Assembly: GCA_012845835.1 (NCBI GenBank)
Contig: JABAKD010000001.1
Coordinates: forward strand, 18,344,090 to 18,408,089
Length of the DNA: 64,000 bases
DNA from: Undaria pinnatifida
Taxonomy: Eukaryota; Sar; Phaeophyceae; Laminariales; Alariaceae
Direction: 5' to 3'
The notes under the pieces were generated by a model. It was not told the origin of the DNA and searched no databases. It saw only the letters and a list, made by a program, of their open reading frames with translations. Position 1 is the first letter of the stretch, and every line of letters starts with the position of its first letter. Below are positions 19,774 through 31,224 of the stretch, in pieces. The translations under genes were made by a program, and so were the position numbers.

Positions 19774-22700
19774 CTGCGGGATGGAGACATTGCGTTCACG
19801 TATCGAGATTTAGGCTGGAAAGATGGATAAGGGCTAGGGTTAGGGATCGGGTTAGACAAGCATCTACCGTTTCGTACATACGTGAATCATCCCAGGGTAC
19901 CGGTGGAGCGGAAGTTTCTGAGCGCCCAGCATAAGGAGCTCAACATCTCACCATCTTCATCATCCATCATCACCCGAACCATGACTTCGAAGGCGTTCGC
20001 TCGCGCAATCCGACCAATACTTCCATGCTCTAGTCCTATTATTAGTCCCAAAACAAACAAACATTCGTAAGGGTATCAGTTACTGATGAGCTCAAACGGC
20101 CAGAAACGTTTGACTCAAAAAGCGCAATCCCCACCGGGGATAAGTGATGTGCTCACTTTAACTCACTCATGCCTACGGGATGGAGACAATGCGCTTTACC
20201 TTCCGAGGGTTAGGGACGATGCGGTAAAGCAGTAAGGGTTAAAGCTAGGGCTAGGGTTCGTGTTAGACTGGTCCGCCACTTACAAGATTCCCCTTCGGCA
20301 TGTGGTTTCGCTTAAAAAAACGGAGGTGCCGCGAGCTGAAAATGTGGAGCACAGGCGTCCCTACGAGCTATGCCAAGTAAAACAAAAAACACTCTCTTGA
20401 AAACTACAGTATATCTGGCAAGTAGTTAGCCAGCGCGAAGGTAACAGGGCAGGCAACACCGACCAGTCCAAACCATTTTATAGTTTAGTTTATACTCGTA
20501 ACGCGTATGGTATGAGATTCCAACGATACAGGGTGGCTTGTTGAAAGCTAGAGAAAACTTAGCCACCACGCAACTAACCTGGCAAATATCACCGGCCAGC
20601 CCAAACGAGTTTGAAGTTCAGTCTATTTGTGTACTGTATTGAATCCTTCTACTGTTAGTCTTGGTGGTTGCCGGCACCGTGAGAGACTGGAACCCAACAT
20701 TTAAATAATTTCGAACCGAAAGTACAAAAATCCGCTCACCATTTGGAGAAAGCCGGGGTTGCCGCAAGCCACACTCCGCCCCAAAAAACCGCCTCGCCGA
20801 AGTAGTTTGGGTGTCGACACAGCCGGTACAGGCCGCTGGACGTGACAAAAAAACACGGGGCCGGGCATGATTGAAACAGTCCAGAAGACGCAAAAAAGGG
20901 GGAGTTTTTATTCTCGAAGTCTACAATAAATACACCTACTAGGGTTTTGTTGTAGATAGAGAATGGCCTTTAAACGAGCAAGTCTCAAAAAGCGTGATCC
21001 AACGCATGGCAGGCAGTGCCCAGAGCAACCATTCGGTAGAAGGACGAGTGCACGGTGCAGCAGAGATAGCAGACTGCACAACCATAAGGCACTACCGTAG
21101 CCGTCGAGCTAGCAGCTATAGCGCTGATGCTGTAAGTTGTTGGGGGTGTCGGGATAGGGGCGACCAACAAAAACAACGATAAACATATCACTGAAAGCAG
21201 TAGAGATGCGAGTCGACCGGACTTCTGGCACGGCCAGTTATTTGGTTGAGTGGGAGAGTAAAAGCCAACTAACTGATTTAGTCTTCACAACTAACGGCAA
21301 ACGTCGAGCCACAAACGCGGAAATCAGATGCAAATACGCAGTACCAGGTACACCGCGAAGGATGGAGGCTACTTCAGGGGTAGCACCCACGTGTTCTGAG
21401 GCTCCTCACATGAGGGCCTCTATAACTCACCCACCGATCTGTACAACCTAGAGTAGGCATATTGTACGTTCGACGCGTGGCAATTATCTCATACACATCT
21501 GGCGCCGAAAGCTTGCGGTGTTTTCCGTATGTCCCAACCCCCACCTATCTGTGCGATTCAGGTGAGACAACTCACAGAAAGGGGTCTGTCTATCGTGTGG
21601 AAAATCGTCGCGTACCTTGAGCAGAAGTCATGCGGTGAGTACTTCTCCTTAAAGTGCGACTTTTGCAGGTCTGCCACTCCCTCGATCAGGAGTCCCGCCG
21701 CCATAATCGCAAGGCCGGCCTGGCTCACTCCCATCCAGCCCTAAGGATGGGGATTGAGGTCAGCGAAATACATGGACGGTGTAGGTGTAACAGGTGTAAC
21801 GGGTAAGGCTGTGAGCTGGCTGGACTTGCTAATTAATAGTTGGATGACGAAGGAATGTTGGGGCGGCCAGCATAAAGCACGGCATTATTTAAAAGTAAAA
21901 CAGACACATGCTACGGCAAAGATGCATCATGTTTTTTCTAAGGCTACCCACTTGAGGTCTGTACCGCACCCAAAAACGCATTTTGAGCAAACTGATAGTG
22001 CAACCCTAAGAACAAATAAAACCAATGGCCTAGGTATAAAAAATATATTCATATTGCCAAACGACAATAACATTCCGACGATTTGGGGTTAGTACGCCCC
22101 GTCATTCAGAAAATGTGTCAGCCAAAAAAGGGTATACCTATATCGTAGCGCGCGTCGGCAGGGTAAGTCTCCCCCCTCCACCTCGCAGTATGATAGCCTA
22201 CACCAATTTGCCCCCAAAACACAAGGTAGTAACAGATACCGCTAGCTGTGAGGTAGTCCCCGTGCATCATTCTCTCCAAGCCCTTCGGTTAGGGCGGTCA
22301 GCGCAAAATAAGGCTGGCGCAACAGCACATGGTGCGAGTGTAACAGATGGAAGTTACCTCTACCCGGCAGCATGATAGCCTATACCTTCTTGAGGTGGGC
22401 ACTCGGGTCTGACTTACGAAAAAGAGAAGGAGCCGGAGAAAAAGTGAGAAGCCCATATCGTACTGGTATATGGGATGGGGGGGGGGGAAACGTTTAAAAC
22501 AATACTTTCTAGCCGTTCTCACCTGTGCCGGGGGAAGACGGCGCAAGGCATACACGCTCGGGAGAGCCAGGAGAGCGTAGAGCATCGAGACAATGCCCCA
22601 GAAAGGGTAGGGGCGCCCTTTCGCCTTCGTCGTTGGTTTGGTCAACCGCCTTCAAGCACGCGTAAACGAGACAGGGAAAGGAGGGAGCGACCGCAGCAGT

Positions 22701-25700
22701 TAGATACAGATGCTGTAGTAGCTGTGATCACCCACAGGTGTGAGAGCGGAATGCGACCGGTCAGTTACAGCCGACTACCAATTAAATGTGTGGTCACCCT
22801 CTCGCCTTGGTCCGTTGGTCAGCCGCCTTCAAGCACGCGTCAACGACACAGGCAGCAAAGAAAGGCAGCGATCGCAGCAGTTAGATAGAGGGATGTATCA
22901 TACGCTACCAGTTTTGCGGTAGCTACCGCTAGCAAAGTTCGTGTTATATGAGGTTTTGTCGTGTTTTTTGGCGATGCGCACTGGACTATGATAGAAATCT
23001 TGTTTACAGTCATATTGCAATATTGCTAAGAGGCAGATAGGTGTTTTCAACCGCAGGGGGTGAGAATGGCGCGACTTGTCTACCACATCCAGGCAGCAGC
23101 GCCATCATTTCGGCGAGTACATTAAATTGGCATACATTACACGACGCATACCTGGGACGTATGGTGAGCTTAACCCCCTTGAGACTCAAGGGGTGTATTC
23201 AGTATGTGCACGGCCGTAGTCGTATGACCATACGCCCTCGCATACCTACTGTGCCGGGACGGAACACGTCGGGTTTTCATCAACCAGGCAGATATTGCAC
23301 CAAGCGCGAAGCGCCGTGAGGTGTTCGGCGAGACGCATGAAGGGTGAACTGCATCCTTCCAAGAACCGCTCGTAAGAAGACTTCGGCACATTGTGCCTAC
23401 TTTCTTGCTTATGGATGACAGCGACCAATGAGTTACTTTGTTTTCTGGTGTGGCCACTCCAGAGACAACAATGGGTTTTACTATGTAACTGCCTCGTGGT
23501 TGCCTTACTTGAGACGTACGGGGGGGGGAATGCCGCAAAAACAGGACAATTACCGCACCACCCCACTCGAAGAAACGCCGGCTGCGGGGATAGAGGATGA
23601 TCGGTTTGTTTTCCGAACTACAATAGAAAGAGCTTCAAGACACGCGTGCAGCATGACACAACGAATGCTGCGGCGCGCTCTCGCCAGACGGGTGTCATTA
23701 AGGCCGCAAGTCTCAATCGTTTTCGTCCCGTTTTCTGGGGCCTAAAAGGGCTAAGCTTCATCTCTACATGGTCACCCAACCGCCGGAGGATGAACAAAAT
23801 AAACAAAATCGAGGAAACAGCACCCGAAATCAAATTCCAGCAACAAAAACTGACGAACTGACCGGATCCCGTCGAAAATACTTTGGAATAGGGGTTCCAG
23901 TGGCTGCGGGGGGGGGGGGGGGGTTATTATAGGCAAAATGGTCCCCCGGTCACTATATCGCTAATAATAGTCCACGTAAAGACGGGAGCAGGAGGGCCGT
24001 AGGTCGTCTCGCTGAAACTATGTTACCGCTACTATATGCTGCCCGCTATTACATGTTGTACCGCTACCTTTTGCTGTCCCGCTACAATATGTGGTCCCGC
24101 TACTATAGGATTTTCCGCTACAACACATTTTTTTTGTCCAGAGCTCCACAGCATGTTGTTCCGCCACCATTCGTTGTCCCAACAGTATGCTGTCCCGCCA
24201 CCATTTTGGATGTTATCCCGCTATTTATCACCCGCACATATGCACGCACACAGCTGCTCTACTGCAGACCTTGAAGACGCCTCCGATGATGGCTGCACAA
24301 AAGTGCCGCACAGACCCGCAACATATCGACAGCTCTATGATAGGCGAACTGGCCCAAGGGTCGCTTCAATAGTCGACGCAGAGACGGAAACAGGAGTGCC
24401 GCATGTTGTCCCGCTACACAACAACTGACGAACGGATTGACTTCCCCCGAACAGTTGTGCTTTGGGCTCCAATTGCTGACAGACTAAAGTGGAAGTCCTA
24501 TAATAGGGAAACTGGTGCAAGGGTCGCTATTATGTATTACTAGTTGAAGCAGGGGCGGGAGCAGGAGGGTCGGACGTTTTCATGCTATCCCGCTATCATA
24601 TTGCACCGCTATCGAATAATATCTTGTCCTCCTAAGATATGTTGTCCCCCTACAATATGTTGTCCCGCTGCCAACTGGCCCGAGGGTCGTTATTAACAAG
24701 CAGTCGAACCAGCGACGGGAGCAGGAGGGTCACCAGTTCTGCCCTTCCGCCACTGTCCCGCTAGTTGTCCCAGACTTGATTCTAGCGACGAATTCATGTG
24801 ATGACTACCACAACTACTAATCTAGCGGTCAAACGAACTCTACTGAAGACTGCAGCAATGGGAATAAAACCCGCTTCAATCTTTGTTATTACCGCAAAAG
24901 ATGTCCCACGCTAACTGCAAGGAGGTGTTTGACCCCAAAAACGTCGGCGTAGCTCTAAAAGGGTCAAGAACCGATTATCTTCTAGGACAAATAGCTCTTA
25001 CGAACCACAGCACTCACTTTTTAGTCTCCTCGCGCTGACGCGTGCTGCGATAAAGGGAGAAGGTTTTGGCTGAAACGTCTTCAAAATAACGGGGTTCCTT
25101 AACCCAACCAACATCGTCGAAATTTCGTTTTTTTTTTGGAGTAATTTTCGATGGATACTTAGGCCATGGGATTGTTCAGCCGGCAGCGCCTTTATTCTTC
25201 CCTAAATCAGTTTTTGGGAGAGGTATATAGAGACCTCCTTAACAATTCCAACTCCTAATATTATCCTGGTCTAACTCCAAGTGTTTTGTCCCCCATGTCG
25301 GGACTGCCGTGCTAAAAGGATAAAGGAGTCCCAGCAAAAAGAGGCGCACCTCTATCGTAGTACTAGTGTAATATCTAGTTCACCTAGTTCCTGTTTCTTG
25401 CATTGTGTTTTCCTCAGTCGCGTCTGCTCTGGCACCATGTTGTACTATTCAACAACGTATAGGACCCTAACGACGACAGCACCCCCACGAACTACCGCAG
25501 ACTGCACTACTGTGAAGGAATACTTAACTTGCTGTTAGGTCAGCGTTAAGTACTGATATATTTCCAGAACGAAATCCTTCTGCGAGTGCGGGTAAGAAAT
25601 GCTACAGTAGCATACCAGGTACCAAATAGGCTCCATGTAGTACTACTCAACGTATAGGACCAACTCCGCCATCGGGGCACAGCACTAACTCTAGCGTTGT

Positions 25701-28700
25701 CTAACAGCATTGCTTACTTGCTTCTTCTGCCAGTTGCGCGTGTTTTCCTTACTTGCGTTTGTTCTGGAACGAAGACAGCGAGTCCCTCCAGCGGCAGAAC
25801 AGGACCAGCCTCAGTCCGTAAGCCACGATTCCAGCGACGTGCAGAGCCGAGAGCATGTGCAACCCATCGCGGAAAATCCACGCGGCACCAGCGGCCTGAG
25901 CACAACCAGGACCGAAGGCAGCGAGTGGCGCAGTACGGCATGCGAAGCGCCACACGGCATATCGCAAGGACTTTAGCGGGGAGAAGGCCAAAGCATTGCC
26001 ATTAATCGAAGTATGTGATAACATTATATACCTGGTACTGGTCGATCACACTTACAGCCTTATGTTGTTTAAAGAATGTTTTTCTAGACAAGGCTCATAA
26101 GGGTCAGCCAAGGTCAGCCCGTAAGCCACTATTGCGGCGACGTGCAGAGCCGAGAGCACGTGTAACCCATCGCGGAAAATCCACGCGGCACCAGTTGCCT
26201 GGGGTCATGCAATAACGCCGCCCATCGCATGAAAATACGCACCACGGTTGTAGGGAATGTGAAGCATGCCAAACGTTTCATGGGAGTTAGCAGACATACT
26301 GCCAAAACATTATGTTGTCGTATGTAATTAAAATAAAAACCGCCGAGAAGAGGATGCTGTCCCGGTGTCAAATTATGCCGAACTTTACGTGTTGGTCAAC
26401 TACGTTACTGCGGCCAGACACCGCCAGGGGCAACCGCACCCCCCCATACGAGCCAGGTAACCCCCCCTTGAATTCATCGGGGGGGGGTCGAGATGATAGC
26501 GCGTTGGTGGAGTTGGTGTTAGCAGTAGTGGTGGTCGTCGTGGAGGTGTCAGTGGCAGTGTTGGTGGCGGTGGTTTATAACGGTGTCGGTAGAAGTGTTG
26601 GTGTTGGTGTTGGTGTTGGTGTTGGCGTCGGTGCCGGTGTTGGCGTTGGTGCCGGTGTTGGCGTTGGTGATGTTAGTGGTGGCGTTGTTGTTGGTGATAT
26701 ACAGTGGTAAAAAGTAATGGTGTTAGTGTTGGTGCTAGTGTTGTAGTTTTCGTGGTGGTGGCGGCGGTGGCGATGTTGGTGGGGGTCGTGGTGTTGGTGG
26801 TGTTGGTGTTGGCGTCGGTGTTGGTGGTGTTGGTGGGGGTGGGTCTTTGGAACGCGGTGGTGTTGTTGGTGGTGGTGCTGATGATAATGGTAGTGGTGGT
26901 AGTGATTGTGAACGTGGGAGGGGTGGTGGTGGTGTTGGTGTTGGCGTTGGTGGTGTTCATGGTAAGGACGGGTGGTGGTGTTGATGTTAGTGGTGGTAGT
27001 GGTAGTGTTGGTCGTGTTGGTGGTGTTAGTGTGGGTGGTTGTTGTGGTGTTGGTGGTAGAGGCGGTAGTTGTGGTGGTGGCGGGAGCCAGGTGTTGAGCC
27101 ATGAATGGTGAAATAGATTGCGATATTGTGTCGGTTGCTACCAAAAATACCGCTCTACTGCAGATACACAGGACCAGACGGATTAGGTACCTTCTTTCAC
27201 CACTTTATGGTTGGCGCTTTCTTCGGTTTTTCGTCGCCATGGTACAACCGCACACAAGGCAAGGTCAAGGATATAGGACGACGACTTGAATGAATAAAAA
27301 ACATGGTCTCATGCGATAATGTTACTGTTAAGGGATATATTTTAATCAACATCGATATGTCGTGCTGCCGACAATTGGCGCAGCAAGAGCGTATATATCA
27401 CGATTGCACTGTCAATTTGATGGGGTTGGGCAGACCCAGAACACATGGCAGCAAGCTCTGAATAATCCCGAATTCGTGATATTTTCTACGAATCGTGAAC
27501 ATGAACATAAAAAAACAGGATTTCCATCAAGTACACGCGGAGAAGGAGAAGAGACTGGGTGAGTGATGGCATTCAGGGGGTGGTTTCGATAGCTTTCGCG
27601 CAACGCACTTTCGAAAAGGAAAAACGAGTACTCCTTATGTTGGAACAAACTGCATATGCATTGCGCTTCGTCGGAATGGAGTCGAGAAAAAAAAATATGG
27701 AAGCCATCGCCATGCTCGTAGCAATATCGTCCGACACGGCGACACGTTCCTGACGAGGCTACGGTAGGAGAAGCACGTTTGTTATACAGCAAAGCATTTC
27801 AGCAGCACCAGGGCCATTCGTGCGAGCGGCTACCCTATCGCTTTGCATGTCTTAACCTTTTTCCTTTGCAAGTTTTAACCATTTGTCCTATATTATCTCG
27901 CGAATTATGCGGCCACCAATTTGTTCGCTATGCTGCTCGGAATGAAAGAGGGGTGTAACATCCCCCCTGCCGTGGTCTTGGTCTCCTGCGCGGTTCTTGC
28001 TGTGCTCACCTGCAGTGCGACCGAGAAGCCGTACCCGTAGCTCACGAAGTGCTCCCTCACGCGGAACCCATCTACGGACATGAGCATCGACAGCAATAGC
28101 CCCTGCCACAGCACACAGGCCACCACAAAAGGACAAACAGACAAGCAAGGAAGCACGTAAGGACGTAATCGAGGAAGGAATGAAGCAAGCATGCAAGCAA
28201 GCAAGCAAGCACAGACGGGGGGGGACGTCAAAACTAGACGGCGATTATGGCGTTATAAGTCACACGAACCAGCTCTGGCTGCTCGAGATGACACATGCAC
28301 AAGGTTCGAACTGAGCTACACGGCACGTACGCTGCATGACGCTATATACGAGGCAAAGCAGTACGTACATTTGAAAGTCGCACCTTTGGGTGTTCAGTAC
28401 GGTTGGCATTGCATGGCTAAATCTCCATACTATAGTTAAGATGTTTGTCTCTGTCTGTCTCGTAGTTTGTGACAACGGAGCTTTTCTCTCTAATGATGGC
28501 CAATCAACACGGACATTGAGCATACTGGGTGCCAACAGGCGGAATTGACAGATTAACACAAGAACAATCACACGCTTGCACACACCTGGACGAAAATAGC
28601 TGGCCCCGTCGTAAGCGCCGCCGCCGTCGGCATCGAAATAGAGGACAACGCCTCCGCAGCCGCGCTGAACCCTGGTATACCCATGGCCGGACTCCCACCC

Positions 28701-29002
28701 CTTAGAGTGGTCACCGTCTTCATAAGGCGCCCCCGCGAGCCCGCATGCAGCAAGTCGGCGCCATCATCGCCGCAGCTCCCGCCGATGTGAGCCGTGAACT
28801 GGCTGTGACCGCCGTTGGAGCGTCCACTCCAGCCGAGGGTTGCGTCAGGAGTAGCAATGGCTCTCGTGGCGAGGCTGTTGGGCAGCGCTAAGAGGGTTGC
28901 GGCGTAGGCACTGGATGGGGCAACTAGAAGGACCGAGCATAGGGCTGCATTCGCGAAGAGCCGGGCCCCGGGCAGCCTTGCAAGCGCGCCTTGGGCCCTC
29001 AT
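19575..29002 (-). CDS. DUF1295 / steroid 5-alpha-reductase-like membrane protein, seven exons
   Basis: Seven exons (29002-28586, 28102-28010, 25895-25753, 22649-22523, 21740-21616, 20835-20740, 19773-19575) total 1200 nt, giving 399 residues plus a TAG stop. All introns are GT-AG and phases agree at every junction. Diagnostic family motifs are IEGVADLQKSHFK (about residues 279-291), the RHPNYFGE box (309-316) in SGLYRLCRHPNYFGE, and the C-terminal ERYGASKEWKEY followed by STPVFVPGT. Family members are multi-pass membrane oxidoreductase-like proteins related to the C-terminal domain of 3-oxo-5-alpha-steroid 4-dehydrogenases; the substrate here is unknown. The N-terminus has a hydrophobic stretch after a basic start (residues 1-35), suggesting a signal or transit peptide. 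The start ATG has A at -3. Several exons have decayed copies in adjacent introns. Confidence 0.9.
19915..20065 (+). repeat. Dispersed repeat family R8, copy 1 (in DUF1295 intron 6)
   Basis: Contains catcatccatcatcacccg, accatgacttcgaaggcgtt and cgcgcaatccgaccaa, which recur at 62885-63060 and 51950-52150 and inverted (partial) at 59895-60000. Non-coding. Confidence 0.7.
20740..20835 (-). CDS. DUF1295 gene exon 6
   Basis: 96 nt, phase 2 in and out. Acceptor cacgtccag, donor gtgagc. Encodes SGLYRLCRHPNYFGEAVFWG then GVWLAATPAFSKW. RHPNYFGE is the strongest signature of the family and of 5-alpha-reductase C-terminal domains. Confidence 0.95.
21616..21740 (-). CDS. DUF1295 gene exon 5
   Basis: 125 nt, phase 0 in, phase 2 out. 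Acceptor catccttag, donor gtacgc. Encodes GWMGVSQAGLAIMAAGLLIE then GVADLQKSHFKEKY and PHDFCS. The E.VADLQK..F block is a family hallmark. Confidence 0.92.
22050..22165 (+). repeat. Dispersed repeat family R9, copy 1 (in DUF1295 intron 4)
   Basis: Shares cattccgacgatttggggtt and a following cgtcattcagaaaa, ggtatacct and tcgtagcgcgcgtcg with 49360-49475, and more weakly with 35985-36120 and 50870-51060. Non-coding. Confidence 0.6.
22523..22649 (-). CDS. DUF1295 gene exon 4
   Basis: 127 nt, phase 2 in (one base completes Lys), phase 0 out. Acceptor tgcttgaag, donor gtgaga. Encodes a basic linker RLTKPTTKAKGRPYPFWG followed by a hydrophobic helix IVSMLYALLALPSVYAL and RRLPPAQ. Confidence 0.85.
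22786..22893 (-). pseudogene. Duplicate of DUF1295 exon 4 acceptor and 5' end
   Basis: The text gcgtgcttgaag followed by gcggctgaccaa repeats the true exon 4 acceptor and its first 30 or so bases (real site at 22649). The upstream intron part (ctaactgctgcgatcg on minus) is also duplicated. About 100 bp, at 175 bp spacing. The copy lacks the rest of the exon. Confidence 0.75.
23195..23530 (+). repeat. Dispersed repeat family R6, copy 1 (in DUF1295 intron 3)
   Basis: Phrases caccaagcgcgaagcgccgt, gaggtgttcggcga and catgaagggtga recur at 45570-45885 in the same orientation and inverted at 58495-58740; a shorter inverted copy is at 60020-60140. About 330 bp, non-coding. Confidence 0.75.
23598..23870 (+). 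repeat. Dispersed repeat, also at 58100-58260
   Basis: Shares gcagcatgacac/gcagcatgatac, gcgcgctctc and taaggccgcaagtctcaat-like text with 58110-58260. Diverged and non-coding. It follows the R6 copy, so the two may form a larger composite element. Confidence 0.5.
24005..24775. repeat. tgttgtcccgctac minisatellite in DUF1295 intron 3
   Basis: Repeats of about 18 bp (tgctgtcccgctacaatatg and variants) cluster at 24005-24240 and again at 24590-24775, with related direct-repeat text between (gggtcgcttcaatagtcgac / gggtcgctattatg). Units are irregular and diverged. Confidence 0.65.
24776..25752. other. Rest of DUF1295 intron 3, no gene seen
   Basis: Intronic sequence. A block at about 25160-25200 (ggccatgggattgttc) is shared with 41820 and 41980, so it is another dispersed repeat. 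A second partial similarity (gttctggaac / gctctggcac words) links 25400-25440 to 25730-25775. Nothing coding. Confidence 0.4.
25753..25895 (-). CDS. DUF1295 gene exon 3
   Basis: 143 nt, phase 0 in, phase 2 out. Acceptor gtgctcag, donor GTAAGG. Encodes AAGAAWIFRDGLHMLSALHV and then AYGLRLVLFCRWRDS; the YGLR.LF..WR phrase is typical of the membrane segment and cytosolic basic turn in this family. Confidence 0.9.
26112..26198 (-). pseudogene. Duplicate of DUF1295 exon 3 (5' part)
   Basis: An 87 nt copy of the exon 3 start lies 303 bp upstream in the intron. It keeps an acceptor (gaccccag) and an open frame reading TGAAWIFRDGLHVLSALHVA then AIVAYGL, differing from the true exon mostly by synonymous or conservative changes. 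After YGL the similarity ends and no good donor is visible, so it is probably a truncated copy, though mutually exclusive use cannot be excluded. Confidence 0.75.
26505..27090. repeat. GGT/GTT-rich minisatellite in DUF1295 intron 2
   Basis: Almost 600 bp of ggtgttggtgttggcg-like words, giving G/T-rich plus and C/A-rich minus strands. Long open frames on both strands (Val/Gly-rich on plus, Thr/His/Asn-rich on minus) come from the repeat and are not genes. Confidence 0.8.
28010..28102 (-). CDS. DUF1295 gene exon 2
   Basis: 93 nt, 31 codons, phase 0 in and out. The acceptor is tgtggcag and the donor is gtgagc. It encodes GLLLSMLMSVDGF then YGYGFSVALQ; a hydrophobic helix followed by the YGYG.S turn is usual at the start of the DUF1295 membrane core. 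Confidence 0.85.
28586..29002 (-). CDS. DUF1295 gene exon 1
   Basis: 417 nt, 139 codons, phase 0 out. It starts MRAQGALARLPGARLFANAA, followed by a hydrophobic run LCSVLLVAPSSAYAA, consistent with a targeting signal, and ends GPAIFVQ before the donor gtgtgtgc. The middle is Gly/Ser/Ala-rich and not conserved. Confidence 0.8.
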
Positions 29003-30235
29003 TGTGGTTGATCTTTGCTAGCCTTTGGAGGTATGTGAGCTCGTAGCTCGTGACACACGTACGTCCCTGCGCAAGAATGTCGAGGGTCTCTCGGGTCAAG
29101 CGTTCATGTTCGACTGCCCGTAAAGGTTCAACACTTTTAACATTGGCACTCCCGTTTAGGGAACAAAATACTTGGAATTGATAGAGCTGTGCGTCGGCAC
29201 GACTCAAGTCACCAACTATTAATATATCAGTCGGACTCATAGTTATTGCGGGAGACCGCACTGACCAGTACCTACGATAAACACAAAACGTACATATTGC
29301 CCAACATTTAGAAACCATAATTGGTCCTGATTACTATGTTCCCCCGTAATAGTGGTTTCCTGAAGGTGCCGACAATCCGACTTATTGGGTTTCCATACTT
29401 GTATGAAGGATTGTTCCATGTAGGTTTGGGCGGGCCCCCCTCGGCGGGGGGGGCTGATTCGGCTCGCTTCTGACTTCAGTCGGCAAGTCTGCTGGCCATC
29501 AGCCGGCGTCCCCAGCCGTTTTGCCGATCGAAAATCGCTTAGTCGGCTAACGGTACCCAACGATTAGTTATTCGCTGTCAAATCCTGCCGACTCACAGCT
29601 CTAGGAATTAGACTACGATAACTTTAGGAGTTGGGAGAGTATAAAGTGTACAAAGCAGCTTACATGCGGCCTGTGAGGGATCGAACTACGACAAAGCACC
29701 AGCAGACACGTTCCTACATACCTGATACCATGATGGATGGGCATAAAGGACCGTTTGAGTACTAAAACGAATACCAAATGATCCTTGTATTTACGCCCAG
29801 AGTGGCATGTACAGAACTCGGTGTCAGCTGCGAGTCTTGAAACGTATGTACTAGTATGGGCCTGATACGTACCTACGCTGACTTCCGATCCATTTGTATT
29901 TTTACTCTAGCTTGATGCATAACTTGCTTCAGATAAGATACACACGAGTGTATACTACGGTTGGGTTTTTCTTTTTTCCCTAGGGAATTATTCAACTCCA
30001 GAGTGACCAGAGCTTGTCCTGTGACCTAGAACTTGAGTATGCGAGCTAATGCGAGAACAACAACTGTACCAAGTAGAAGCACGACATACACCCTATGGAA
30101 ACATATCAAATTGGTTATGCACAAGGGTTTAACGCGAAGGAAGCACACCAGAGCACGAGTACAACCGAATCCCGACTTCGTTAACGTTAGCGATGCTGTG
30201 GCGCAAGGTAACCATTAACACTTCGGATGTGATAC
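29003..30235. other. Intergenic spacer, first part
   Basis: Upstream of the DUF1295 start. A partial R4 copy (actccagagtgaccagagc) lies at 29860-30060. The rest shows no supported feature. Promoter elements could not be identified by eye. Confidence 0.4.
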
Positions 30236-30238
30236 ATT

Positions 30239-30281
30239 AGCCCCCGGGGGCATTTCTGTGAACGATGCCCCCGGGGACACT
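30239..30281. repeat. GC hairpin in the spacer
   Basis: gcccccgggggca and gatgcccccggggac form an inverted repeat around a short AT-rich loop. It is isolated; no adjacent coding region explains it as a terminator. Confidence 0.55.
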
Positions 30282-30359
30282 ATAGCGTAATGCGCCCCCA
30301 AGACGTATATAAAACATGCTATAATTAGCGATCACGGCGATCCTAGGATACCAGAACTG

Positions 30360-30810
30360 CTTGAGGGTTGTCTACGGCATGTGCTGCAGCCGTGAGGGCA
30401 GTAGTTCAGTCGGTCATCCTCGTTCGATATACAGGCGTGATTGTATTTTCTACTATCTTGATCTCCGCCCATTCGGCTTAAAGCGACCTCGAAAAACAGG
30501 ACATATTCATATTACTACCATGCGTGATGACGGCAACCGAGGGGAAACAGACCTGCCTGAGGGTTGTCTACAGCATCTACTGCTACGATGAGTGGCGCGA
30601 TCTCCGTCGATATTCGCTCTCCTCGTTTGATATACGGACTTGGTCGTGTTCCCAAATCCTAAATCTCATGATATCCCAAGGACATTCTATGGAGGCCCAC
30701 TATCATGCGCTTGAAGTTCCCCCGAAAACAGGAAATATGAAGCAAGATACCACGCGTGATGACGGCCGAAGCAGGAAGCTAGACCTGCGGCAGGAGAAGC
30801 TGTATACGCT
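30360..30810 (+). repeat. Two tandem copies of a repeat of about 200 bp
   Basis: gagggttgtctac, ctcctcgtttgatatac and gcgtgatgacggc recur in the same order in the two halves, with moderate divergence. Non-coding. Confidence 0.6.
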
Positions 30811-31224
30811 CAAGCAGGTACAAACAGTATACTACAGTCGCCGGCATCGCCTGTAGTATATTGCGTGCATTATAATTTCTATTTTGCGGGGCGCTCTTTA
30901 GCCGAAATGTGCCTCCAAAAAATGCTCTTAATATATCACAATGTAGATTTTAGATAACACAACAACGTCTGTATATCGAGCGGAAGCGATGACCGCCAGA
31001 ATCAGTGCACACACGCGGGTAGTAGATGCTGTAGGCAACCTTCAGGGAGATACAGTATGCTACATTCGCCGTGATCACCCGTGGTAGCGACCAATAAATA
31101 TTCTAATTTTGGGGGCGCATCAGCGTAAATGTGCCTGCAAAAAAGGTATCAAGATTTCGGAGAACATAGCCACGCCTGTATACCAAGCGGGGAACGACGA
31201 CCGACGGAAACAGTTCACCCACGG

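Noticed and set aside
26575-27144. 189-residue Thr/His/Asn-rich minus frame and a Val/Gly-rich plus frame
   Set aside because: Both are translations of the GGT/GTT minisatellite in DUF1295 intron 2; no domain and no splice support.
27412-27792. 126-residue minus open frame in DUF1295 intron 2
   Set aside because: The reconstructed gene joins exon 2 to exon 3 in phase without it and no family motif is present.
25753-28102. Initial idea that exons 2 and 3 belong to a RUS/DUF647 protein (W-I-x-R-D-G phrase)
   Set aside because: The following exons with VADLQK and HPNYFGE in matching phase show a DUF1295 protein.
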